From Candidatus Hebobacterum abditum (lineage in GTDB: Bacteria; Armatimonadota; Hebobacteria; Hebobacterales; Hebobacteraceae), in assembly GCA_029821875.1 (NCBI GenBank), contig JALGXW010000021.1, positions 48,354-112,353 on the forward strand: a stretch of 64,000 nucleotides of DNA. Direction: 5' to 3'. The notes beneath the pieces are model-generated. The model made no database searches. It was given only the letters and a program-made list of their open reading frames with translations, and was not told the origin of the DNA. Within the stretch, counting starts at the first letter, position 1. Each line of letters opens with the position of its first letter. The translations under genes were made by a program, and so were the position numbers. Shown piece after piece: positions 36,406-44,635 of the stretch.

Positions 36406-38958
36406 TTAGAAGTCTTGCCGGATGCCGAAGGCGACGAACCGCGGCGGGGTCCGCGAGAACGGCACGTAGAAGACCTGGTCGCCTGCGATCTGCCCGATCA
36501 CGGCCGCGGTCTGCGGATGGTAGACGACGTAACTCGTGACGTCCTCTCGGTCGAAGAGGTTGAAGATCTCCAGATAGGCTTCCCGTCCCGGCCCCATAGT
36601 GTAGGATGCGTTCAGGTTCACCGTCAGGTTGCTGCCGGTCTCCAGCGTGTCCGGTGCAATGAACCCTTGCGCCGGGTCGTCCGGATTCAGGTAGTTCTCC
36701 GGAATCTCCAACTCCTCCGGGCTGGCCGGGTCGCCGGGATCGTAGTCCGGGTTCGGTATGTGAGCCGGATCGCTCCCGCCGGCATCGAGGCCGCTCTGGC
36801 CGTAAGGGAACCCGCTTCCGTAGGTCACCCACGGCTTGACCGTGAACTTGCCGAGGTCGTAGTTGAGGGCCAGGGTGGCCGTGTGCTTCTGACTCCACTC
36901 CACCCGGTACGTCTGGCTCAGTCCGTCTTGATCGGTGCGGTCCAGGAAGCCGTACCCGTAGGGATAGACGTTGTCCCTGGGGCTGGTCGCCTGTGCATCC
37001 AGGTAGGTGTAGGAGAGCCAGCCTCTCGAGTGATCGGCCATTTTGCGATCCAGCTTGAGCTCGAGCCCGCGCGTCAGGCCGGTGCCGTTGCCGGCGAACC
37101 AGACCGGCGCGAATGGATCGAAGTCCTCCAGGGCATCGGAGAGGATCGGATTGCCGTCGCCGTCGAGCACCCAGCCGCCGCTCTCGTCATGGAGCACGCC
37201 CTGCCACCTCTGGGTCATCTGGTCGCTGTCGCGCTCGAACCAGGTGGCGGTGACCAGACTCCGGTCGTCCGCCTTCCATTCGAGGCCCACGTCCCAACAG
37301 CGGTCGAGCTGTGGCTTCGCCGGGAAGTCCGGTGCCAGCAGATCGTACCAGCCGAAGTCTGCTCCGGCGAACTCGTAGGCGATGAGGTTGGCGCGGGGGA
37401 AGTGCACGTATTGGCCATAAGAGCTCCGCGCCATCACATCGCCGGACAGAACGTAGGTCAGACCGGCGCGGCCACTGGTCTCGTCCAGCTTCAGCTCGCC
37501 GGCCGCCGGCCGGTCGTATATCATCTCGTCGTAGCGCCCGCCCAACGTGAGGAAGAGGCGATCGTTGACGCCCCACGTGTCCTGCACGTAGGCCTGTGTG
37601 TTCCGGGTATCGTTGTCGGACACGAAGCCGGTCGGGAGAAGCATGACGCTGTACGCCGAGTTGTTGTCGCTGTTTATGAGCCAAGCGCCAGCGCGCACTC
37701 GATGGTCGCCAACCTGGGCTTCGTAGTCGAACTGCCCGGTGGACATCTGCTCGTCCCGGTGCTGCCAAAAGAGGTTCTCGAGGTCGCCCAGCTCCAGCTG
37801 CAGGAAGTGGTCCAGCCACGAGTATCGCAAGGTCCAGAACGAGCGAGGACTCACAGTGTGGTTGAGCGTAAGCGCCACGATGTCATGGCCCTGCCGACCG
37901 TAGTCGTCGCCCGGCTGCGTCGGCACCCAGTCGGAGATCTCCGGGTCGAATGTGAACATGCGCTGCCACGGAAACAGGTACTTCGCGTTGCCGTGGGCGG
38001 CAAGAAGGGTCAGATTATCGCGCTCACCGGCGTCGTAGATCACCTTGGCGATATGGTCTCCCACATGCGGCGCTTCTGTCGTAAACAAGTTCTCGGGGAA
38101 CTCGCTCTTCCAGTTGTATTGCCCATAGTAGTAGTTGAATCGGTTCTCGACGGTGCCCGTCTCCAGAAGGAATCCGGCGTGGCCGTAGGGGGATCCCGCC
38201 CCCACGTCGGCGAAGTTCCCCTGCATCTGGTCGCCGCGCTTGACCACCTGGTTGACGATTCCTCCAGTCCAGCCGCCGTACTCGGCCGGGTAGCCCCCGG
38301 TGAACAGTTCCAGGCGGTCCAGGCCGATTGAGACGATGTTCGTCGCGAACACGTTGGCGTTCGGCTCGGTGATGGGAATGCCGTCGAGGAAGTAGCCCAC
38401 CTGGTTCGAGCGCGCTCCCCGAATGTGCGGATAGAATGTGCTGTCCGGGACCACGCCCGGCTGCGGGAACACCAAGCCCGGGTACTGATAGCGGTCGTTG
38501 GGCTGGGACAAGGTCGTTTCCTCGTCCTCATCGGTGACCACATAGACGGTCGCTGTGACATCTTGCCGCAGCGCGACGCGAGGTGCCGTAATGGTTGCCT
38601 CCGCGCCTACGGCCGGGACCACGGTTGGCGCCAGACCGACTTGGATGGAGGTTACCTGACTCTGAATGACCTCCAGCTCCACGACGCGGGCTTCGACGTA
38701 GCCGATCAGGCCGACCTTCAGCGTGTGGCTGCCGGGCGGCACGTTGGTGATGACGAATCGGCCGTCCAGGTCGGTCACAGTGCTGAGCCGGGCCTCCTCC
38801 AATGTGACATTGGCTCCAGAGAGCCCAGCTGCCGTATCGGCGTCGGTCACGATTCCCGAGACAACGCCCGTAACCGCACCCCAGGCCGATCCGCAAGTCA
38901 GTATCAGCGCCAGCGCAAGGATGAATGGCGCTGTCCTTCTCCTCCTGGTTGCCCTCAT
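36406..38958 (-). CDS. TonB-dependent outer-membrane receptor with carboxypeptidase-regulatory-like domain
   Basis: The 850-residue protein begins with a signal peptide (RTAPFILALALILTCGSAWG). A carboxypeptidase regulatory-like domain follows (SGIVTDADTAAGLSGANVTLEE), then a plug (HIRGARSNQVGYFLDGIPIT) and a long beta-barrel of alternating aromatic strands. It ends in RTPPRFVAFGIRQDF with a terminal Phe, as outer-membrane barrels do. It should import a large or scarce ligand; the ligand is not deducible. ATG 38958 follows GAGGGAG; the track start 38967 is a GTG. It is last in the operon exbB-exbD-tonB-receptor. Confidence 0.93.
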   Translation of the reverse strand: MRATRRRRTAPFILALALILTCGSAWGAVTGVVSGIVTDADTAAGLSGANVTLEEARLSTVTDLDGRFVITNVPPGSHTLKVGLIGYVEARVVELEVIQSQVTSIQVGLAPTVVPAVGAEATITAPRVALRQDVTATVYVVTDEDEETTLSQPNDRYQYPGLVFPQPGVVPDSTFYPHIRGARSNQVGYFLDGIPITEPNANVFATNIVSIGLDRLELFTGGYPAEYGGWTGGIVNQVVKRGDQMQGNFADVGAGSPYGHAGFLLETGTVENRFNYYYGQYNWKSEFPENLFTTEAPHVGDHIAKVIYDAGERDNLTLLAAHGNAKYLFPWQRMFTFDPEISDWVPTQPGDDYGRQGHDIVALTLNHTVSPRSFWTLRYSWLDHFLQLELGDLENLFWQHRDEQMSTGQFDYEAQVGDHRVRAGAWLINSDNNSAYSVMLLPTGFVSDNDTRNTQAYVQDTWGVNDRLFLTLGGRYDEMIYDRPAAGELKLDETSGRAGLTYVLSGDVMARSSYGQYVHFPRANLIAYEFAGADFGWYDLLAPDFPAKPQLDRCWDVGLEWKADDRSLVTATWFERDSDQMTQRWQGVLHDESGGWVLDGDGNPILSDALEDFDPFAPVWFAGNGTGLTRGLELKLDRKMADHSRGWLSYTYLDAQATSPRDNVYPYGYGFLDRTDQDGLSQTYRVEWSQKHTATLALNYDLGKFTVKPWVTYGSGFPYGQSGLDAGGSDPAHIPNPDYDPGDPASPEELEIPENYLNPDDPAQGFIAPDTLETGSNLTVNLNASYTMGPGREAYLEIFNLFDREDVTSYVVYHPQTAAVIGQIAGDQVFYVPFSRTPPRFVAFGIRQDF

Positions 38959-39074
38959 CTCGCTCACTCCCTCGTGGTTCTCAGGTATTCCGGTCTGTAG
39001 CTATCTCGTATTGCCACATTCCCACCTGGGACTCGCGAGCACCCCCTGATCCCCCTTCAGATCGTCTGGAAGAC

Positions 39075-40088
39075 TCATTGAAGCTCGAACTTGACTACGG
39101 CGTGCGTCCAGACACGTCGCGGCTGACCATCCTGAATGGCCGGCTTGTACCGCCAGCCTCGGACGAACTCAACGGCGGCGTCGTCGAGTCGGCGGTCATG
39201 GCTCGATTCGACTACCTTGACATCCGACACAACGCCCAGTTCGGTGACCGCGACTTCGAGCCTGACGGTGCCCTCTGCACCGTCCGCCGCCGCCGCGGGT
39301 GGATATTCCAGACTTCCCTTGAAGACTACAACAGGTTCTTTCCGGTCGGCCGTGCGCGAGACGAATCCCGGACTCCCGCCGTCACCCGTCCCCCCTCCTG
39401 AGCCAGACCCAGACCCCTCACCGATGCCAGTTCCGTCGCCCGTCCCGGCGCCTCCCCCGCTCCCGCCGCCTGTCCCGCCTTCACTGCCGGGGCCAACGCC
39501 GGTTCCCGAGCCCGATCCTACACCAGGGACCTCGCCTATAGGCGTCTCGCCGCTGGCTGCGCCCGTTAGGTCGCCCGCCGGACTCGGAGTGCCCAGATCG
39601 ACGAACCCACCTCCCCCGCCCCCGCCCCCGCCAGGCCGGGTGCCATCGCTTACCGGAGGCACGAGCGGCCGCGGCTCCACCGGCGATGGCTCGGGCTCCG
39701 GCGTCACCTCCACCGGGTCGGGAGGGCTCACCAAGACAGGCGCTGGAGGCTCCTGCGGGGCCGGCTCCTGCGGGGCCGGCTCCTCCGGCGGCCGCGGCTC
39801 GGGCCGGTTGGCCGGTCGCGGAGGCGGCTGCTGTGGTGGTAGCTGCGGATCGGCTGCCGGGCGGACCGCCACGCCCGGTTCCATCCCGACAGACAGCTCG
39901 GACGGCCACTCGACGAGCTCTACCGGCGTGGCGAGCGCGGGAGCTGCTTCATCGAACACTCTGATGTCCCCGAAGCCAGTCCGGGGCGCCTCCATCGGCA
40001 AACAGGCGGCACCCGCCAGCGCCGCCACATGGAGCGTCAGGGCCGCCGCGAAGCCCCAACTCAGGAGCCTGTCGCCGCCTCTGCTCAT
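39075..40088 (-). CDS. tonB: TonB-family energy transducer
   Basis: The 337-residue protein has an N-terminal membrane anchor (LSWGFAAALTLHVAALAGAA) and then a Pro/Glu-rich stretch (PPEEPAPQEPAPQEPPAP). A long Gly/Ser/Thr-rich linker with repeated GSGSG/GGTGG units follows, and a C-terminal TonB domain (VRLEVAVTELGVVSDVKVVE and FVRGWRYKPAI). It spans the periplasm and carries energy from ExbB/ExbD to the receptor. It overlaps exbD by 4 bases (ATGA). The glycine-rich linker is unusually long compared with the typical proline-only spacer. Confidence 0.93.
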   Translation of the reverse strand: MSRGGDRLLSWGFAAALTLHVAALAGAACLPMEAPRTGFGDIRVFDEAAPALATPVELVEWPSELSVGMEPGVAVRPAADPQLPPQQPPPRPANRPEPRPPEEPAPQEPAPQEPPAPVLVSPPDPVEVTPEPEPSPVEPRPLVPPVSDGTRPGGGGGGGGGFVDLGTPSPAGDLTGAASGETPIGEVPGVGSGSGTGVGPGSEGGTGGGSGGGAGTGDGTGIGEGSGSGSGGGTGDGGSPGFVSRTADRKEPVVVFKGSLEYPPAAAADGAEGTVRLEVAVTELGVVSDVKVVESSHDRRLDDAAVEFVRGWRYKPAIQDGQPRRVWTHAVVKFELQ

Positions 40089-40510
40089 GGCCCCTCACCG
40101 CTCCCCAGCGGTTGCGTCGCGATTGCCATCCTTGCCGCCCCCGCCTTCTTCGCCGCGTCCATGGCCGCAACGACGGCACCGTGTCGGATGTTCGTGTCGG
40201 CGTTGATGACCACAATCAAACCGGGGCTCGCCGTCAGTCGCTGCCTGATCTCCTCGGTCAGCGCGTCTGGCGCGACCGTCTTCTTGTCGAGGGCGACGCT
40301 TCCGTCGCTGCCCAAGGTGACGACGAGGGAGCGATCTCCCCATGTCTTCGAGTCGGCCGTGTCCGCTCTCGGCAGCCGCACTGGCAGGCCGGCCTGTCGG
40401 CTCATGGCCAGAGACGCGATCATGAAGAACACCAGCAAGAAGGCCATGGTGTCTATCATGGGGATGAGCTCGATTCGCGCCTTCTCCGGTGGCCGCCGCC
40501 TAATGCGCAA
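40085..40510 (-). CDS. exbD: ExbD/TolR-family protein
   Basis: The 141-residue protein has a short cytoplasmic N-terminus, one membrane helix with the key Asp (IELIPMIDTMAFLLVFFMIA, Asp near residue 19), and a periplasmic domain (LVVTLGSDGSVALDKKTV). With ExbB it forms the proton channel that powers TonB. It overlaps exbB by 11 bases and tonB by 4, showing strong translational coupling. Confidence 0.95.
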   Translation of the reverse strand: MRIRRRPPEKARIELIPMIDTMAFLLVFFMIASLAMSRQAGLPVRLPRADTADSKTWGDRSLVVTLGSDGSVALDKKTVAPDALTEEIRQRLTASPGLIVVINADTNIRHGAVVAAMDAAKKAGAARMAIATQPLGSGEGP

Positions 40511-41138
40511 CTGGAACCTCCACCCTTTCCCGGGCCGCGGCGAGCAGGTTCTCGAGCTGGGTGGCCCTGAGCTCGATCTCCTCTGTTATCTGGCGCACCT
40601 TGTCGCGGCACCAGTTGTAGCCGACAAGACAGAAGATGGCGATTGCGAGGCCGGTCGCGGTTGCAATGAGCGCCTCCGCCACGCCGCCGGTTATCCCGGC
40701 CGGGTGACTGGTGCCACTGATTGAGATGATCTTGAAGGCGGAGATCATCCCGAGCACGGTCCCCAGCAGTCCGAGCAGAGGCGCCAGGGTGACGATCGTG
40801 TCCAAGACCACGAGACGCCTGTTCAGCACTTGCTGGTCGGCCAGCGTCTGCTCCTCCATCGCAGAGGCGACGGGCTCCTCCCGCAGGAAGGCGCGCAGCC
40901 CAGCGGCGAGCACGTTTGCCACGGGCCCGCCGATACGCTCACACTCCGCCAAGGCCTCCGCTCCATCCCCGGCGCGGTAGGCCTGGCGTATCTTGGCGAT
41001 CAACTGGTCTCCCCCGCGGTCCGCGTTCCTGAGCGCCAGGAATCTCTCCACCAACACGGTCACGGCCAGCATCGAGCAGACTGCGAGCGGCACCATGACG
41101 GGCCCGCCCTTGGCGAGGGTGTTCAGGATATCCAGCAC
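40500..41138 (-). CDS. exbB: ExbB/TolQ/MotA-family proton channel protein
   Basis: The 212-residue protein has three membrane helices. The MotA/ExbB core is VVLDTIVTLAPLLGLLGTVLGM (Thr-rich helix lining the proton path) and GGVAEALIATATGLAIAIFC. The track starts at 41210, but GTG 41138 has GGAGGAG just upstream and gives the normal N-terminus (VLDILNTLAKGGPVMVPLAV), so that is used. It is first gene of the leftward TonB operon. Confidence 0.94.
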   Translation of the reverse strand: MLDILNTLAKGGPVMVPLAVCSMLAVTVLVERFLALRNADRGGDQLIAKIRQAYRAGDGAEALAECERIGGPVANVLAAGLRAFLREEPVASAMEEQTLADQQVLNRRLVVLDTIVTLAPLLGLLGTVLGMISAFKIISISGTSHPAGITGGVAEALIATATGLAIAIFCLVGYNWCRDKVRQITEEIELRATQLENLLAAARERVEVPVAH

Positions 41139-41440
41139 CAACTCTCCTCCAGTCCCCGGTTCGGTCGGCCAGACGCGAAGCGTTCGGCCCCGAAAGCCCT
41201 TCGGCGCCATTCGGACACGCTATTATCACTGCAAGCTTATTCCACAGTTCCGACCATTGGCTATATCTACACGGGGGGTCGTCGAACTGGGAACGGATGT
41301 CACGAAGAGGGTGTTGGGTGGCAGAGGCGCGAGCGGCACACCATACTGCGGGGAGACCCGGCCGAGTGGCCGACGGTAGCGCCTTCGATGGGCCGTGGCT
41401 CGGGCCACACATTAGCGCGACTTGCTGTGCGGGCTAGGAA
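41139..41440. other. intergenic region upstream of exbB
   Basis: About 300 bases between two leftward genes. It must hold the exbB promoter; a GATAAT-like -10 near 41220-41227 is present but no convincing -35. No RNA gene or repeat was seen. Confidence 0.4.
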
Positions 41441-41662
41441 TCAGAAGGGAGTCGTGCCGATCTCTGGATGGCGCGGCGCCACCCAAAAGACGTAGATCAT
41501 CTCGAAGAGGCCGAATGGAAGTGGTAGGGCGAACAGGACGTACCAGCCGATGTGGTCCCGTCGGGCCGCCTTCCAGAAAGCGATGCACTTCCAGAAGTAG
41601 GTCCACAGCACTACCAGCCAGGTGATGATCCAGGCCAAGATGATCTGCTGTTCGTCCGGCAT
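41441..41662 (-). CDS. small DUF5652-like membrane protein
   Basis: The 73-residue protein starts at ATG 41662 behind GGAGG with good spacing (MPDEQQIILAWIITWLVVLW). It has two membrane helices separated by WKAARRDHIGWYVLFALPLP and ends after YVFWVAPRHPEIG. The pattern of a basic loop between two helices and a W-K-A-A-R core fits the DUF5652 family, whose function is unknown. The track extends it upstream without reason. Confidence 0.8.
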   Translation of the reverse strand: MPDEQQIILAWIITWLVVLWTYFWKCIAFWKAARRDHIGWYVLFALPLPFGLFEMIYVFWVAPRHPEIGTTPF

Positions 41663-41835
41663 CGCTACCTCCGCGAACTCGCCCCGCTTCCCCGCTGGGC
41701 GGAATTCTAGCAGATTCTCGGCCGCAGCGGCTGGCCATCCCCGAGCGCACGCGCCCCGCCCTTGGGGGGAGCAGGAGGGGGCGCGGCGCCGTGGAACCCC
41801 CAAGGCATCAGCAACGCCGCCCAGGAGGTGCTGCT

Positions 41836-42108
41836 ATGACCGATGAGCAAGGGACGCCTGACGAGCGTCCGATCGGGCAGGTAACGCATTACTTCAGCAA
41901 GGCCGGCGTGATGGCAGTTGAGTTGTCGGACACGCTGTCTGTCGGCGATCAGATCCACGTGGTGGGCCACACAACCGACTTCGTCGCCAGTGTCCAGTCC
42001 ATGCAGATCGAGCACGAGGCGGTGGCGGAAGCGGGCCCCGGCGACTCCGTCGGAATCAAGGTCGAGGAGAGAGCGCGGCCCGGCGATATGGTGTATCGCA
42101 CTCCGTGA
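41836..42108 (+). CDS. translation elongation factor-like small protein
   Basis: The 90-residue protein is a beta-barrel resembling domain 2 of translation factors: IGQVTHYFSKAGVMAVELSD, then LSVGDQIHVVGHTTDF and the glycine-containing turn GDSVGIKVEERARPGDMVY. Small proteins of this kind are annotated translation elongation factor-like, sometimes linked to U32 peptidases, and have no known function. ATG 41836 follows CAGGAGGTG. It lies directly upstream of the tRNA pair, on the same strand. Confidence 0.8.
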   Translation: MTDEQGTPDERPIGQVTHYFSKAGVMAVELSDTLSVGDQIHVVGHTTDFVASVQSMQIEHEAVAEAGPGDSVGIKVEERARPGDMVYRTP

Positions 42109-42139
42109 AGGGGCGGGCCAAGCGCGCGCTGAGCCGCCA

Positions 42140-42169
42140 TTGACACGACGCCGCGCCCTCTGATAGACT
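42140..42169 (+). promoter_or_regulatory. sigma70 promoter for the tRNA-Gln/tRNA-Glu pair
   Basis: TTGACA and TAGACT are separated by 18 bases, about 15 bases before the mature 5' end of tRNA-Gln. A clear promoter argues that the tRNA pair is expressed. Confidence 0.7.
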
Positions 42170-42184
42170 CCAAGATGTCGGGGC

Positions 42185-42260
42185 CGCGGCGTGGTGCAAT
42201 TGGCAGCACGCCTGACTCTGGATCACGAAGTTCTAGGTTCGAGTCCCAGCCCCGCAGCCA
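42185..42260 (+). tRNA. tRNA-Gln (CTG anticodon) with several unpaired stem positions
   Basis: The D-arm (GTGC AATTGGCA GCAC), the anticodon loop CTCTGGA, the T-loop TTCGAGT and an encoded GCCA end are all in place, 76 bases in total. The anticodon CTG reads CAG. However, the fold needs C1-A72 and C6-C67 in the acceptor stem, C28-C42 in the anticodon stem and A51-C63 in the T-stem to stay unpaired. This is more than usual for a working tRNA. A72, G73 and CCA agree with tRNA-Gln identity. It could be functional but relaxed, or a decaying copy. A strong promoter lies upstream. Confidence 0.7.
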
Positions 42261-42271
42261 GCTGTAAGCAA

Positions 42272-42348
42272 GGCCCCGTCGTCTAGTGGTCTAGGATACG
42301 TGGTTCTCAGCCACGAGATCGCGGGTTCGAATCCCGCCGGGGCTACCA
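42272..42348 (+). tRNA. tRNA-Glu (CTC anticodon)
   Basis: The fold is complete: acceptor GGCCCCG with CGGGGCT (one G-T at the end), anticodon stem CGTGG/CCACG around TTCTCAG, T-arm GCGGG TTCGAAT CCCGC and encoded CCA. Anticodon CTC reads GAG. It follows tRNA-Gln by 11 bases, so the two are one transcript. Confidence 0.93.
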
Positions 42349-42537
42349 CGAATCAGCGAAGCGGGACGTATAGGGCAGTAGCCTTGGGCGCTGATCGTAT
42401 GGCGCCGTGTCTCCTGCCCTTCTTGCTGGCCCCGGTTTCCCAGCTGAGCGCCGTGAGAGGCAGGATAGGACTGGCTGAGAGATGAAGGGAATTGCCCAGG
42501 AATCTTCGGACAGAGTTTCTAGACAGACCAGGTGAGC

Positions 42538-43815
42538 ATGGACGCGATTGAATGGAACCTACCGCCTGAAGAGAGAACCCACCTCCGCGACCTCGCCGGG
42601 AAGCAGGCCGAGTACGCCGCGCTCCCTGTCATGGCGGAGCGGAAGCAGATGTGGTACGACCTCAACGACGCCCGACCGGGCGCGCGGCCTCCGGTCATCA
42701 TCGAGACCTGGACCTTCGACCGCGACTTCATGCCTGCCAGCGTGTTCCGCTGCACCAGTGACGTCGGCCGCGGCATTGAGCGCCAGCTGCTTCGCAACGT
42801 CCGCAACCACGAACTCATCGATGACGACAAGGTCATAGCGGACACCTTCGACATCGGGTGGTTCGTCGACATCGACGACTTCGGCGTGCACATCCCAATC
42901 GAGTCAGTCCCCGACGGACAGGGCGTCGCAACCGGATATCGCTTCCTCCATCCCATCAACAACCTGGAAGAGGACCTCGCCCTTCTCAAACCGGCAACCT
43001 GCCACGTCGACCGGGAACGGACCATGGCCTGGAAGTCCTTTCTCGAAGATCTGCTGGACGGCATCCTGCCCGTTGAGATCCGAACCGGCGCTTTCGGTCG
43101 CGGTATGCTCACCCACGCCGTCGTCGGGCTGATGGGTATGGAAGCCTTCTTCGTGGCGATGCACGAGAGCCCCGATGAGACCCACCAGCTCATGGCCTAC
43201 TTGCGCGACAACTGTCTGCGCGTTATGCGCTGGGCGGAAGCAGAAGGACTGCTGCGGGTCAACAACGGCAACCAAGACAGCTTCGGATCCAGCTACAACT
43301 TCACCGCCAAGCTGCCGGCCTCGCGATCGGATGACGGCGCGGTGCAGCTCTCCGACATGTGGGGCTGTGCCAACAGCCAGGAGACCGTGGGCGTCTCGCC
43401 GGCGATGTTCCACGACTTCTGCTTCCCCTACTACCGCGACGTCTGCGAGCCGCTCGGGCTGCTCTACTACGGCTGCTGCGAGCCGGTCCACTCCTTCTGG
43501 GACGACATCAGCCAGCTCCCCCATCTCAAGAAGGTGTCGATCTCTCGCTGGTGCGATCAGCGCGTTGTGGGCGAAGCCCTCCAGGGCACGGACATCGTCT
43601 TCTCCCGCAAGCCCAACCCGAACCTCCTCGGCGTGGATGTGGCGCTGGACGAAGATGGCTGGGCCGCCCACACACGCGAGTCCCTGGAGGCCGCCCCGGG
43701 CGTCTTCATGGAGTTCATCGTGCGCGACGTTTACACGGTCCACGGCAACCTGGACAAACCCCGCCGCGCCGTCGAGCTCGCCCGCCGCGAAATCGACCGC
43801 CACTACAAGTCCTGA
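42538..43815 (+). CDS. uroporphyrinogen decarboxylase-family (URO-D) protein
   Basis: The roughly 425-residue protein has the URO-D TIM-barrel layout seen in HemE-like proteins and corrinoid methyltransferases (MtaA/CmuA type). Visible stretches are VSPAMFHDFCFPYYRDVCEPLG, YYGCCEPVHSFWDDISQLP (His/Cys ligand-like residues) and DIVFSRKPNPNLLG. HemE itself has a different N-terminal RXXXXWXMRQAGRY motif, absent here. Such proteins are abundant in Armatimonadota-like genomes and usually of unknown substrate. The ATG at 42538 follows AGGTG. It stands alone after the tRNA pair. Confidence 0.82.
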   Translation: MDAIEWNLPPEERTHLRDLAGKQAEYAALPVMAERKQMWYDLNDARPGARPPVIIETWTFDRDFMPASVFRCTSDVGRGIERQLLRNVRNHELIDDDKVIADTFDIGWFVDIDDFGVHIPIESVPDGQGVATGYRFLHPINNLEEDLALLKPATCHVDRERTMAWKSFLEDLLDGILPVEIRTGAFGRGMLTHAVVGLMGMEAFFVAMHESPDETHQLMAYLRDNCLRVMRWAEAEGLLRVNNGNQDSFGSSYNFTAKLPASRSDDGAVQLSDMWGCANSQETVGVSPAMFHDFCFPYYRDVCEPLGLLYYGCCEPVHSFWDDISQLPHLKKVSISRWCDQRVVGEALQGTDIVFSRKPNPNLLGVDVALDEDGWAAHTRESLEAAPGVFMEFIVRDVYTVHGNLDKPRRAVELARREIDRHYKS

Positions 43816-43895
43816 CGCGCCCTGATCCCTGCACGCGCCTACTACAGCGCGTCGCCGCTGGCCGGAGGAGTTGTCCGACTGACGCGTGCGGCGAG

Positions 43896-44201
43896 CTACG
43901 ACCACTTCCTACCCAAGGCCTCTAGGCCCGCTGCGGCCAGGTCATCCGGACTCATGACGATGTGGAACTCGACATCGGCCTCGAACTCGAGGAACCACGG
44001 CTCCGCCAAGGCCGGCACCCTCGATGGGTCAGCCACCTCGACGATCATGATCGCGCTGCGATGCCCGCCGTACTCACTGAAGTAGACCGCTTCGGGCTTC
44101 GCGTCTTCGATGATTCCCCCCATCTTCTTGGCGATCGTCCCCTCTCGGACAGCGGCATTGAACTTCCCGTGGGGCAGGTGCACGTGCATCAACATCTTCA
44201 T
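43896..44201 (-). CDS. DUF3303-like small protein
   Basis: The 101-residue protein begins MKMLMHVHLPHGKFNAAVRE at ATG 44201, which follows AAGGAG with good spacing. It has a ferredoxin-like alpha/beta pattern (VYFSEYGGHRSAIMIVEVAD, then FLEFEADVEFHIVMSPDDL). That resembles DUF3303-type dimeric alpha-beta barrel proteins. The function is unknown. The track start at 44297 lacks a ribosome-binding site. Confidence 0.75.
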   Translation of the reverse strand: MKMLMHVHLPHGKFNAAVREGTIAKKMGGIIEDAKPEAVYFSEYGGHRSAIMIVEVADPSRVPALAEPWFLEFEADVEFHIVMSPDDLAAAGLEALGRKWS

Positions 44202-44635
44202 CGGGGTCTCCTTTGCTGTGATGGCAACTTCCAGTGGGGCGCTTCGCGGCGATCGCGTGCCGCCGCACCCTCTCCATACTCCCGCCGTTGGGGGCATGCG
44301 TCAACGCGAATTCAGAGTTCGCGCGGCCAAACTCAACCGTCTGCAGGAAGACGGCGACAGCCACGCACGGCCACCGGATGCCGTCGCCCATCTGTGGCTG
44401 GTGCCGGGACCGGGATGTGAGCTGGGAACACCCGGGATTGCCAGTCTGGTGCGCCACCAGCGGCGCTGGACCGGCGCCCAAGCGGGCGGCCGGTCTGCCA
44501 GGACGCCGGTCACATCGATCTCCCCCTGACCGGCGGCCTTGAACGCTATCGCCCCCAATGCTAGTGCCGCCACAGCTGCGGTGGGGCCTCCGCTAGCAGA
44601 GGTAGACATGCCTGACTGGTTGGCAACGCGCTGGT
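44202..44635. other. intergenic region, nothing recognised
   Basis: About 430 bases. Several short overlapping ORFs exist on both strands, none with family resemblance or a clear ribosome-binding site. One minus-strand frame (from about 44610) has a hydrophobic AAVAALALGAIAFKAA stretch but no convincing start. No hairpin or repeat stands out. Confidence 0.4.

Noticed and set aside
36364-38331. A 655-residue plus-strand ORF
   Set aside because: It is antisense to the TonB-dependent receptor, which has a signal peptide, plug and terminal Phe.
39136-40206. A 356-residue Gly/Pro/Ser-rich plus-strand ORF
   Set aside because: It is antisense to tonB and exbD; the repeats are only the complement of the glycine-rich spacer.
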